A DNA stretch of 64,000 nt from Arenibacter nanhaiticus (GTDB lineage Bacteria; Bacteroidota; Bacteroidia; Flavobacteriales; Flavobacteriaceae). The stretch is from positions 1 to 64,000 of the forward strand of contig NZ_FQYX01000006.1 of assembly GCF_900141935.1 (NCBI RefSeq). The letters run 5' to 3'. How positions within the stretch are numbered: position 1 is the stretch's first letter; each line of letters begins with the position of its first letter. This document shows positions 21,886 to 30,759 of this stretch, in pieces. A program made the translations under genes and the position numbers. The notes beneath the pieces are model-generated. The model was not told the DNA's origin. It ran no database searches and saw only the letters and a list, made by a program, of their open reading frames with translations.

Positions 21886-21929
21886 CTGATTGATATCATG
21901 TTTATTTACATTATGGAAGCTTAAATTTG
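21886..21929 (+). promoter_or_regulatory. Fnr-like operator (CTGATTGATATCAT) plus exact -7 element for usp copies 2-3
   Basis: The TGAT-N4-ATCA site lies at 21886-21899 (centre 21892.5). TAAATTTG at 21922-21929 matches TAnnTTTG exactly and is centred 33 bp downstream; the ATG is at 21956. With transcription starting just after the -7 element, the operator would sit near -40, the class II activator position of Crp/Fnr proteins. Confidence 0.65.
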
Positions 21930-21955
21930 AACGTATAAGCTAGTAAAAATTAACC

Positions 21956-22801
21956 ATGAGAAAAGTTTTGATTCCAACAGATTTTTCCGACAATGCTTTT
22001 AACGCATTAAAATACGCCTGTCAAATTTTTAAATACGAAACCAGTGAATTTTATATTATGCATGCTTATGCGGACGAAGTGTATAATCAGAACATTGACA
22101 CGGATCGCAGTTTGTTGGAGGTGAAAAAAGAAGAGTGCTTTCAGGAATCTGAGATAAAACTTAAAAATATTCTGGTTGAGATTAAAAAATACTCCCCAAA
22201 TCCAAATCACACTTATTTTACGCTTTCCAAATTTGGTTCGTTGATAGATGAAACAAACGACTTGGTGAACGAGCACAATATGGATATTGTCGTCATGGGA
22301 ACCAAAGGAAAAACCAATGACCGGCATCTTACCTTTGGTAGCCATACCCTGCAGGTATTGAAGTACATACAGAGTCCTGTTTTGGCCATTCCCGAAAATT
22401 ACGAATACAAAGCACCTAAAGAAATACTTTTTCCTACCAATTATTTAGTGCCAAACAAACGTAGGGAGCTTAAATTATTATGTGAGATAACGGCCTCCTT
22501 CAGGTCATCGATACATGTATTGTATATAGATCCCATAAAAAAATTGACACTGCGGCAGGAAGACAATTTAGAGTTTATTAAAAACTCTCTAAAAAAGGCA
22601 AAAATTATCACGGCCACTAGCCCAGAGAAAGACAAGGCCAAAGCCATTACCAATTTTATATCCGCACATCAGATAGATATGTTGGTGATGGTAAATACAA
22701 GACATTCCTACTTAGAAGATATGTTGTACCAATCTACCATAGATAAAATTGGTCTGTATATAAAGATCCCTTTTCTGATTTTTCAAAACCTTGCTCGTTA
22801 A
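21956..22801 (+). CDS. universal stress protein, tandem UspA domains (copy 2)
   Basis: The 281-residue protein has the same plan as its neighbours. It starts MRKVLIPTDFSDNAFNALKY. The nucleotide-binding pattern in domain 1 (MGTKG...FGSHT, about 110-125) keeps the nine-residue spacing but has a more polar, less typical loop (KTNDRHLTF). Domain 2 lacks the loop. It lies directly downstream of an Fnr-like site with an exact -7 element, and usp copy 3 begins 20 bp after its stop, so the two form an operon. Confidence 0.92.
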   Translation: MRKVLIPTDFSDNAFNALKYACQIFKYETSEFYIMHAYADEVYNQNIDTDRSLLEVKKEECFQESEIKLKNILVEIKKYSPNPNHTYFTLSKFGSLIDETNDLVNEHNMDIVVMGTKGKTNDRHLTFGSHTLQVLKYIQSPVLAIPENYEYKAPKEILFPTNYLVPNKRRELKLLCEITASFRSSIHVLYIDPIKKLTLRQEDNLEFIKNSLKKAKIITATSPEKDKAKAITNFISAHQIDMLVMVNTRHSYLEDMLYQSTIDKIGLYIKIPFLIFQNLAR

Positions 22802-22821
22802 AAAAATAAATACGATCCCTT

Positions 22822-23679
22822 ATGAAGCGCATTCTGATACCTACCGATTTTTCTGAAAATAGTTATAAGGCAATAGCGTATGCTTTACAGTTGTTAAAAT
22901 CTAAAAGCTGCACCTTTCACTTGTTAAATACTTATACCCCTGCAATATATCAGGCCGAGTATTTATTGCACAGTCCGGCGCAAATAGGATTGGGCGATAT
23001 TTACCAGACAAATTCGGAGACCCAATTGAAGGAGCTAAAAATTAAGCTCACTACCGAATTTAAGAATCCACTGCATGAGTTTGTGACCCATACCGCCTTT
23101 AATGTATTAGTGGACGCAATAGATGAATTGGTGAGTAATGAAAGTATAGACCTTGTTGTGATGGGGACACAGGGTGCAACAGGTGCCAAGGAAATATTCC
23201 TGGGAAGCAATACCGTACACCTGCTTAAACGCGCTAAATATCCTGTTTTGGCCGTTCCTAACAACTACGAGTTTAGGGTTCCAAAAAAGATTTTATTTCC
23301 CACAGATTATGAGATAAATTATAATACAGCCCTCTTAAAAGAGGTGCTCTATTTGGCAGATATTCATAAGGCAAAGATAAAGGTGATGCATATATCACAA
23401 AATTACGAGCTCAGTACGGAACAACAAAAAAACAAAAGTAAATTAACCGAACTTCTTTCGGGGGTTGTACATCAATTTCACGACCTGCCAGATCAAGGAA
23501 TAATTGAAGGTATCAATAGCTTTCAGCAAACTCATGAAACAGATGTTTTGGTCATGGTTAAAAACAAACATAGTTTTTTAGAAAATCTTTTTCTTAAACC
23601 CGTCATCAACCAAATAGGGTTTCATACTAACATCCCCTTCTTGGTGTTGCCATATAACTTGCTTCAGGAAGCTAAATGA
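22822..23679 (+). CDS. universal stress protein, tandem UspA domains (copy 3)
   Basis: The 285-residue protein starts MKRILIPTDFSENSYKAIAY. Domain 1 carries the ATP-binding signature MGTQGATG...LGSNT, with the G-2x-G-9x-G-S spacing. Domain 2 (KKILFPTDYEINYNTALLKE) has lost it. It is the second gene of the operon that begins at 21956. The closest look-alike in the window is copy 1, which suggests local duplication. Confidence 0.92.
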   Translation: MKRILIPTDFSENSYKAIAYALQLLKSKSCTFHLLNTYTPAIYQAEYLLHSPAQIGLGDIYQTNSETQLKELKIKLTTEFKNPLHEFVTHTAFNVLVDAIDELVSNESIDLVVMGTQGATGAKEIFLGSNTVHLLKRAKYPVLAVPNNYEFRVPKKILFPTDYEINYNTALLKEVLYLADIHKAKIKVMHISQNYELSTEQQKNKSKLTELLSGVVHQFHDLPDQGIIEGINSFQQTHETDVLVMVKNKHSFLENLFLKPVINQIGFHTNIPFLVLPYNLLQEAK

Positions 23680-23848
23680 TCTTGGTAGAAACTAAATCCT
23701 GTGAATATGAAATGTTTTAGAGGTTGTTGTGATAGGTATTGGTGTTTACTCCAGTACACGATGGTTTCTGCCCATTGTAAAAAGATTATGGCATGGTTTT
23801 ACAGAGTCATGGAATTTACATTTATCAGAGAAGTTAAAGGATTGAAAT

Positions 23849-24697
23849 ATGGATAAAAGAATTTTATTGCCGACAGATTTTTCAAGGAATTCTTTGAATG
23901 CCATTATATATGCATTGGAATTTTTTCAGGATCAAAAATGTCATTTTTATATTTTGAACGCCTATTTGGTAAACGGATATTCCATAGACGACTTTAGGGT
24001 GCCCGTTCCCGGAAACAAGGCCCATCAAGCAGCCCATACTGCCTCTCAAGAGAACCTTCAAAAGGTTCTGGAAAAACTAAAACTCCACCAAAACGTACGC
24101 AATCATACCTTTCATACTATTTCAACGAACAATTCCCTGTGCTATGGTATTAAAAATATAATCACTAAAAAAAATATCGATTTGGTGATCATGGGTACCA
24201 AAGGGGCAACAGGGGCAAAAACTGTAATATACGGCACCAATACGGTGGCAATTATGGAAGAGATCACTGAATGTCCGGTAATGTCGGTTCCAGAAGAATT
24301 CAAATTTTCTCCGCCCAAGGAAATTGTTTTTACCACTAATTACAAAGCGAATTTTAAACGAAGAGAATTACTCCGCTTAATAGAGATCGCAAAAATACAT
24401 CACACTCCAATAAGGGCGTTACATATAAGGGAGGGCCTCGAGCTTAGTTCCTTGCAGCAAAATAACAAGGAATTACTCGAAGGTGTTTTAGAGTCTTTAG
24501 AGCATAGTTTTCATCATCTTTCGCCAATGAACCTCCATAAGGGAATAGGGGCTTTTATTGAAAGTAGGGGGAGCGATATAGTAGCCTTTCTAAATAAAAA
24601 GCATCATTATTTCAAAAGTATTTTTACCAACCCCTTGGTAAAGGAAATAGGTTACCATGCGGTCATTCCGGTCCTAGTGCTGAACGATTATACCTAA
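23849..24697 (+). CDS. universal stress protein, tandem UspA domains (copy 4)
   Basis: The 282-residue protein starts MDKRILLPTDFSRNSLNAIIY. Domain 1 has MGTKGATG...YGTNT, matching G-2x-G-9x-G-T. Domain 2 lacks the loop. It lies 169 bp after copy 3, so it may have its own promoter: TACATTTA at 23817-23824 resembles a -7 element. No Fnr-like palindrome is present 33 bp before that element, unlike copies 1 and 2. Confidence 0.92.
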   Translation: MDKRILLPTDFSRNSLNAIIYALEFFQDQKCHFYILNAYLVNGYSIDDFRVPVPGNKAHQAAHTASQENLQKVLEKLKLHQNVRNHTFHTISTNNSLCYGIKNIITKKNIDLVIMGTKGATGAKTVIYGTNTVAIMEEITECPVMSVPEEFKFSPPKEIVFTTNYKANFKRRELLRLIEIAKIHHTPIRALHIREGLELSSLQQNNKELLEGVLESLEHSFHHLSPMNLHKGIGAFIESRGSDIVAFLNKKHHYFKSIFTNPLVKEIGYHAVIPVLVLNDYT

Positions 24698-25325
24698 GAG
24701 TATACAGGGCGCTGTTCTAATATCTAGAACGATAAAGCCGCAGAAATTCCCTTAAATACGAGGCTTTTAATTAAAAAGGAACAGCATTATAACAATTTTA
24801 AAACGATCAAAGTGTACCATTAAACTGGTGGTTTCCTATATTAAGTATTCAAAAACGTATTATAATTAATCATAATAAGTACCTTTGCATCCTATATGTT
24901 GACGGTCCAAGACTGTCTTAGTTGTCTGCACCGGATAATTAGTCCATATAAATACATATTGAAGAGGCTTACTGTTTACGGACCTAGAGAAAGCAAAAAT
25001 TTCAGGGCCAGTAGCATAATATGCAGTCCACCTTATGTTTCTTTCAGTAGCAATAAAATTATTGGCCAACGCGAGAGGAAGACTGAATAGTTTTTTTGGC
25101 AGCAACCGAAAGAATATAGTAAAGAGGGTTATTTTTTGTTATAGGAACAGTTTTTAGGGTTGATAAAGTCTCTTTCTCGAACTTAAGGTTCTACCCTAAT
25201 GATGCGGATATTCACCCGTATATTATACTTTTTTTAATTAGTTAGGGCCCTAAAATATTTTATAAATATCTGAAATTTTTGCTTCCATAACAATTATTAG
25301 TTTATACAATTTTTAAAATCACTTA
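24698..25325. other. 628-bp intergenic region with a 12-bp palindrome before the porin gene
   Basis: No convincing gene or RNA was seen; the short open frames here lack codon or motif support. Near its end is the perfect palindrome TTAGGGCCCTAA (25242-25253). It lies about 30 bp centre-to-centre before AATTTTTG (25274-25281), a near match to TAnnTTTG. It could be an operator for the porin-BCCT-usp genes, but it does not resemble the Fnr-like sites. Confidence 0.4.
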
Positions 25326-26477
25326 ATGATAGAGAAAAACACTCATTTACCATTCCCAAAACCTTTTTGCCTTGCATTCCTTGTCTTGTTAATGGTGCTT
25401 CCTGTTTTTGCCCAGGAGACACCAGAACTAAAAATTGGCGGAGCCTTGCGGTTCAATTATAATTTATCCTCCTGGAAAGAAGGTCAGAAAAAGCGTGGCG
25501 GAGATTTTGGATACGATATGTTTAGAATAAATGCCGAAGCTGCCTATAAAGGGATATTTCTGAATGCCGAATACAGATTGTATTCTGAAGGTTTTGGAGG
25601 TGGATTCTTAAAGCAGGGGTGGGTAGGGTATAATTTTAACGAACAAGATAAAATTCATATTGGATTGACCCAGGTTCCTTTTGGAATTCAACAATACAAC
25701 TCTCACAATTGGTTTTTTAATTTGTCATATTACGTAGGGATGGAAGATGACCATGATATGGGGGTGAAATACTTGCATTCAGGAGAAAAAATTGAATATC
25801 AATTGGCCTTTTTTAAAAATGCGGAGGAATTGAGATTTGGAAACAATACCGAAACCTCTCCGAACAGATATTCTTATGACATCACTGGTCGAAACAAAGA
25901 AGTAAATCAAATCAACGGAAAAATTGTTTATAAATTTGGAAAGGAAGCTGCCCATAGGTTGGGGGTTTCCCTAGAATATGGGGGTCTTTATAATCTTGAC
26001 ACCGAAGAAATGGGCGATCACGCTGCATTTGCCGCCCATTACGAAATAACCAAAGGGAAATGGAACGGAAAAGCACAATTTATAACAGCCTCTCATAACC
26101 CGGAGAATGCGCAGGGGGAATCCCGGGATGTAGTGGCGATGGCTGCCTATGGAGCGCCTTATGAGGTTGCTTCCGATTTTAAAATGTATTCTTTGGGAAT
26201 CTCCCGAAATGTTCCGGTAACATGGGGACCTGTTTCCAATGTGCAATTTTATAATGATTTTGGTTATATGCAAAAAGAAGCCCTCGGGTTTACTGATTCT
26301 TACATGAATGTAACCGGAGTATTGGTCTCTGCTGGAAGTGTGTATATGTATATTGATTATGCTGCGGGATACAATCATTCTTGGTTAGGTGGGAATTTTG
26401 TAGACGATTTCTCCAAAGGGAATCCGGATGCCAAATGGGAAGCACGGTTTAACATCAACATTGGCTACTATTTTTAA
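25326..26477 (+). CDS. outer-membrane porin-like beta-barrel protein
   Basis: The 383-residue protein has a signal peptide ending near residue 30 (LPVFAQ). The remainder alternates hydrophobic and polar residues with many aromatic strand ends (GGALRFNYNLSSW, FLNAEYRLYSEGF, KIHIGLTQVPFGIQQY) and ends in an aromatic residue (NINIGYYF), as required for BAM insertion. The pattern is like phosphate-selective or OprP-type porins of Bacteroidota. The BCCT transporter gene follows 70 bp later. The porin may admit the osmolyte, for example glycine betaine, that the BCCT protein carries across the inner membrane; this link is inferred from gene order. Confidence 0.82.
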   Translation: MIEKNTHLPFPKPFCLAFLVLLMVLPVFAQETPELKIGGALRFNYNLSSWKEGQKKRGGDFGYDMFRINAEAAYKGIFLNAEYRLYSEGFGGGFLKQGWVGYNFNEQDKIHIGLTQVPFGIQQYNSHNWFFNLSYYVGMEDDHDMGVKYLHSGEKIEYQLAFFKNAEELRFGNNTETSPNRYSYDITGRNKEVNQINGKIVYKFGKEAAHRLGVSLEYGGLYNLDTEEMGDHAAFAAHYEITKGKWNGKAQFITASHNPENAQGESRDVVAMAAYGAPYEVASDFKMYSLGISRNVPVTWGPVSNVQFYNDFGYMQKEALGFTDSYMNVTGVLVSAGSVYMYIDYAAGYNHSWLGGNFVDDFSKGNPDAKWEARFNINIGYYF

Positions 26478-26547
26478 CATTTTCACAAAGTACAGAGGGA
26501 GGAAAACTCTTATAGAAATATAATTACATTACAAAACAAAATAATTT

Positions 26548-28173
26548 ATGGCTAAGAAGATTATAAGAAGTGATGAGAGAAAACCAATTTTCGGACTGGA
26601 GGTGAATGGCCCTGTGTTCTTTACATCGGCTATTACCATTATCATCATCATAACATTAACCCTGATGTTTAAAGAAAGGGCAGAACAATATTTTACCGCA
26701 ATCCAGGGTTTTGTCTCTAAGAATGCCGGTTGGTTTTTTATATTGAGTATAAATATTTTTCTAATATTTATGATTTATCTGGCCTTCAGTAAATTTGGAC
26801 AGTTAAGGATTGGAGGACAAAGTGTGAAACCCGAATTTAAAACTATTTCCTGGTTCGCAATGCTATTTAGTGCGGGGATGGGAATTGGACTGTTGTTTTG
26901 GAGTATTTCAGAACCAATTTATCATTTTTTGAGTCCACCAATGGCAGAAGGCGGAACCGCCGAAGCAGCCAAGGAAGCCATGAAATTTACCTTTTTACAC
27001 TGGGGGTTTCACGCCTGGGCAGTGTATGCATTGGTCGGATTGTCCCTAGCGTATTTCACGTATTCTCGTGGACTCCCCCTTACCATTAGATCGGTCTTTT
27101 ATCCTTTTTTAGGAGATAAAATTTACGGAAAAATTGGAGATGCCATAGACATTTTTGCAGTGCTCGCCACTCTATTTGGCCTTGCCACTTCTTTAGGAAT
27201 GGGGGTTCAACAAATTGCGGCCGGATTAAATCACCTCTTTGGAGTGGATAGCGGTGTACAAACTCAAATTATGCTAATTGCGGGAATTACCTTAGTTGCT
27301 ACCATCTCGGTTGTTTTGGGAGTAGATAAAGGTGTGAGGATATTGAGTGAATGGAATATGAGAATAGCAGTGTTATTTCTTTTGATAGTATTAATATTGG
27401 GGCCAACGATCTTTATATTTAAATCCTTTGTACAAAATACAGGGAATTATTTAGCTGGTTTTCTGGAAGTTGCAACCTGGACAGAAAGTTTCACAGGGTC
27501 CAATTGGCAAAATACATGGACTCTTTTTTACTGGGGATGGTGGATTGCCTGGTCTCCTTTTGTAGGAATGTTTATTGCCCGTATTTCTAAAGGACGTACT
27601 GTGCGTGAGTTTATTTTGGGAGTTTTAATAGTGCCTGCAATTGTAACCTTTTTTTGGATCTCAGCTTTTGGAAGCACAGCGATACATCAGGCACTTCTTG
27701 GAGATGATACTATTATAAATGCCGTAAACGATAATGTTGCCACCGCTCTGTTTGTGTTTTTGGAAGATTATCCTTTTGCCTTTATTCTAAATATTATTGC
27801 CGTAATTTTAATTGCAGGATTCTTTATTACCTCTTCGGATTCCGGATCTTTGGTGGTAGATAATTTAACCTCAGGAGGTAAAATAGATGCGCCGGTAGGA
27901 CAAAGGATTTTTTGGGCCATTGCGGAAGGTAGTATTGCTGCGGTTCTTTTGATTGGAGGTGGATTGCAAGCACTGCAAACTGCCACTATAGTAACAGGAC
28001 TGCCCTTTGCGGTGATATTATTAATTATGTGTTTTTCATTATTTAAGGGATTAAGCGAAGACCTGAAAAAATTGAAAAAGCGGGAATCCCAAAAAGAACT
28101 TGAAAATTATGAGGAAATCGTTTCTGCCATCGTAAAAAAACGAAATATTAATCAGCAAAACAATATTAAATAA
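26548..28173 (+). CDS. BCCT family osmolyte transporter (betaine/carnitine/choline type)
   Basis: The 541-residue protein has about 12 membrane helices. The first conserved motif is FSAGMGIGLLFWSISEP; the GMGIG form is that of Na+-coupled betaine carriers. The aromatic substrate box is intact in YWGWWIAWSPFVGMF, followed by RISKGRTVREF. A charged C-terminal tail (KKLKKRESQKEL) resembles the osmosensing tail of BetP-like proteins but is short. It probably imports compatible solutes under salt stress. A UspA gene begins 8 bp after its stop, so transporter and stress protein are co-expressed, a known recurring pairing for transporters. Confidence 0.93.
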   Translation: MAKKIIRSDERKPIFGLEVNGPVFFTSAITIIIIITLTLMFKERAEQYFTAIQGFVSKNAGWFFILSINIFLIFMIYLAFSKFGQLRIGGQSVKPEFKTISWFAMLFSAGMGIGLLFWSISEPIYHFLSPPMAEGGTAEAAKEAMKFTFLHWGFHAWAVYALVGLSLAYFTYSRGLPLTIRSVFYPFLGDKIYGKIGDAIDIFAVLATLFGLATSLGMGVQQIAAGLNHLFGVDSGVQTQIMLIAGITLVATISVVLGVDKGVRILSEWNMRIAVLFLLIVLILGPTIFIFKSFVQNTGNYLAGFLEVATWTESFTGSNWQNTWTLFYWGWWIAWSPFVGMFIARISKGRTVREFILGVLIVPAIVTFFWISAFGSTAIHQALLGDDTIINAVNDNVATALFVFLEDYPFAFILNIIAVILIAGFFITSSDSGSLVVDNLTSGGKIDAPVGQRIFWAIAEGSIAAVLLIGGGLQALQTATIVTGLPFAVILLIMCFSLFKGLSEDLKKLKKRESQKELENYEEIVSAIVKKRNINQQNNIK

Positions 28174-28181
28174 TTCTACTA

Positions 28182-29039
28182 ATGACTGATATAAAAAACA
28201 TCCTGGTCGCCTTAGACCTCTCAGATATTGATACGACTTTAATTGAGTATGCATCATTCATTGCCGATGCCTTGAAGGTTGAGAAAGTGTACTTTGTTCA
28301 TAATATCAAAAAATATGAGATTTCAGAATTATTTGATGAACAGTTAAAGGATATTAATCTTGACGAAATAATAGGGGATGAGTTGAATGAAAAGGTAGAA
28401 GAAAAATTTACGTCTTCGGCAGAATGGGAAGTCCTTATTTCAGAAGATCCTTATTCCGAATCTCTTATCAATTATATTGTCAATAAATATCAGGTACAGC
28501 TTGCTATCATCGGAAATAAAAACAGGTCAAAAGGTACTGGAGTGGTTAGTGGAAAATTACTGCGACTTTTAAAGTGCAATATTCTGTCTGTCCCTAAAAA
28601 TGCGGAAGCTGTTATTACCAATATTTGGGCAGGAACAGATTTTTCAAGTGCTTCCAGAAAGGTTTTTGGAGTGGCTGAAAGTTTACAGAGAGCCACAGCG
28701 GCAAAAGTAAAGGCCGTGCACGTATTCAATGTGCCCGTTCAATTTTCTCCTTACATTCCAAAAGAACATCTCGATCTGAAAATAGAAGATCATTTAAAGG
28801 GGAAATATGAGAAATTCATCAAAAAAATCGGATATGAAGGCGACTTAACTTCAGAGATTATTCCAGGAAGAGATAGCGGAGTTGCAGAAAAACTGCGTAT
28901 CAAAGCTCAAACTTCCAGGGTAGATCTTATTATTGTTGGCGACAAAGGAAGAAACACCTTCTCTTCCTTACTTGTAGGAAGTGTGACCGAGGAGCTTTTT
29001 AATCAGGACTTGGATGTTCCTTTATGGATCGTAAAGTAG
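28182..29039 (+). CDS. universal stress protein coupled to the BCCT transporter
   Basis: The 285-residue protein has two UspA folds but differs from the four array copies. Domain 1 has a degraded loop (GNKNRSKGTG), while domain 2 carries the intact ATP-binding pattern G-2x-G-9x-G-S (VGDKGRNTF...VGSVT, about 249-265). The nucleotide site is thus in the C-terminal domain, the reverse of the array proteins. The 8-bp gap to the BCCT gene implies coupled expression and perhaps modulation of transport. It is unlikely to be a recent duplicate of the array members. Confidence 0.92.
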   Translation: MTDIKNILVALDLSDIDTTLIEYASFIADALKVEKVYFVHNIKKYEISELFDEQLKDINLDEIIGDELNEKVEEKFTSSAEWEVLISEDPYSESLINYIVNKYQVQLAIIGNKNRSKGTGVVSGKLLRLLKCNILSVPKNAEAVITNIWAGTDFSSASRKVFGVAESLQRATAAKVKAVHVFNVPVQFSPYIPKEHLDLKIEDHLKGKYEKFIKKIGYEGDLTSEIIPGRDSGVAEKLRIKAQTSRVDLIIVGDKGRNTFSSLLVGSVTEELFNQDLDVPLWIVK

Positions 29040-29316
29040 AACATTAAATCTTGAGAAAAACAATAGGAATCCGTTTTTGATCGGACGGTGGCACTTCCGA
29101 AAGGTTGTATGGTCCATATTTTTACGGACCAATAAATCACATTATAGCCGCGAAAAAACTAAATTAGGGGCTTAAGGAATATTTACAAAAAGGTGAATGT
29201 TTTTTAAGTTCCTTAATTATAGTAATTTATCTTCTTTTTCTTACCTTTAATTACACGGGTCCTGTCCCCTTACCCAGTTTAGCGATTATTCCTATTACGA
29301 ATTAAAATATTCTGAT

Positions 29317-30702
29317 ATGCAAACTGTAAAACTTCATTTCTTAGGTGCCTCGGGCACTGTAACAGGATCTAAATACTACCTAGAAACATCTGAATGTAAT
29401 ATCATGATCGATTGTGGGATGTTTCAAGGATTAAAGGAATTGCGTGAACTGAATTGGAAGCCGCTGCCTATAGATGCTTCAAACATAGATATAGTGCTGC
29501 TAACCCATGGGCATTTTGATCATATCGGGTATTTGCCAAGATTGTTAAAAGAGGGGTATAATGGTAAAATAATAGGAACCGAACCTACCTTGGCCATTAC
29601 AGAAATTGTATTATTGGATAGTGCTAAGATTCAGGAAGAAGCAGCAGAAAGGGATAACGAGGATGCCTTAAGTGTACATCAACCCGCACTGCCTTTTTAT
29701 AGCATAGAAGAGGCCGCGGTGACGTGTAAAAAATTTCAGGCTGAAAAAAGGGATATTTGGCATTCCCTATCTACAAATATAAAGTTCAGGTATCGTTATA
29801 ACGCTCATATATTGGGGGCCACCTTTATTGAAATGGAGGTCTTTGGGAAACAGTTTGTGTTTTCCGGAGATATCGGACGGCCGCTAGATTATTTATTAGA
29901 TGCTCCAGAGCGCCCCCGTTGGGCAGATTATATATTGTTGGAAAGTACCTATGGCAACAAATTACATCCCAAAGAAAATGTAGAGGAAGCCTTAACAGCA
30001 CTGGTCAATAAAACTATTCTGGAAAAAGGAACTTTAATAATACCCTCCTTTGCCGTAGAACGCCTTCAATCTTTAATGTATATTTTTTGGAAACTTTACA
30101 AAAAAAACAAAATTGCCGATATCCCTATATTTATAGATAGTCCAATGGGAAACAATGTACTGTCGGTTTTCGAGGCTTTTCCGAAATGGCACAAACTAAG
30201 CCATGTAGAATACCTTGCCATGAGAGATCATTTTAATATTGTAACTTCCTATCGAGAGACCTGGGAGACCATTGACGATCCTAGGCCAAAAGTGGTAATA
30301 GCAGGTAGCGGGATGGTTACCGGAGGAAGGGTGTTAGCCTATCTCCAACAACTTGTAGATCTAACGACAACCACGGTATTATTGGTAGGGTACCAGGCCG
30401 AAGGTACAAGAGGAAGACAACTACTAGAAGGTGCCCATGAACTAAAGCTCTTTGGGAAGTACTATCCGGTTAAAGCTAAGATCGAACATTTTGAAAGCCT
30501 CTCTGCTCATGCCGATCAGGAAGAATTGCTACATTGGCTAAAGGATATTAAAAATATTCCGGAAATGGTTTTTTTGGTTCATGGAGAACCCTTGGCATTA
30601 GATGCGTTTAGGGTGAAAATAAAAGATAGTTTGGGATGGCTGGTCAAGGTGCCAAAACTTTATGAAACGGTTGAAATATTAATTGACGCAAAAACTGATT
30701 AA
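29317..30702 (+). CDS. MBL-fold/beta-CASP hydrolase with RNA-specificity domain
   Basis: The 461-residue protein has the metallo-beta-lactamase zinc motif LTHGHFDHIGYLPRL (HxHxDH, near residue 65) and a beta-CASP insert. The later motifs are the Glu of LLESTYGNKLH, AGSGMVTGGR, and the RMMBL domain (FESLSAHADQEELLHWL, then VHGEPLALDAF). These are the features of CPSF-like RNA-processing nucleases. Bacterial members near stress genes have not been widely characterised, and this protein may be an exo- or endoribonuclease. The gene stands alone 280 bp after the usp gene and 57 bp before the coiled-coil gene, with which it may be co-transcribed. Confidence 0.9.
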   Translation: MQTVKLHFLGASGTVTGSKYYLETSECNIMIDCGMFQGLKELRELNWKPLPIDASNIDIVLLTHGHFDHIGYLPRLLKEGYNGKIIGTEPTLAITEIVLLDSAKIQEEAAERDNEDALSVHQPALPFYSIEEAAVTCKKFQAEKRDIWHSLSTNIKFRYRYNAHILGATFIEMEVFGKQFVFSGDIGRPLDYLLDAPERPRWADYILLESTYGNKLHPKENVEEALTALVNKTILEKGTLIIPSFAVERLQSLMYIFWKLYKKNKIADIPIFIDSPMGNNVLSVFEAFPKWHKLSHVEYLAMRDHFNIVTSYRETWETIDDPRPKVVIAGSGMVTGGRVLAYLQQLVDLTTTTVLLVGYQAEGTRGRQLLEGAHELKLFGKYYPVKAKIEHFESLSAHADQEELLHWLKDIKNIPEMVFLVHGEPLALDAFRVKIKDSLGWLVKVPKLYETVEILIDAKTD

Positions 30703-30759
30703 TATCATAGCATTGGGGCATTCTGTACGATAGATTTGTGGTCAATTAAGGGATCAAAG

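Noticed and set aside
23781-23824. Possible fifth Fnr-like site before the fourth usp gene
   Set aside because: A -7-like TACATTTA exists at 23817, but the sequence 33 bp before it lacks TGAT/ATCA half-sites.
24866-25105. 79-residue reverse-strand open frame in the gap before the porin
   Set aside because: Composition is not coding-like, no motif was recognised and an opposite-strand open frame covers the same bases.
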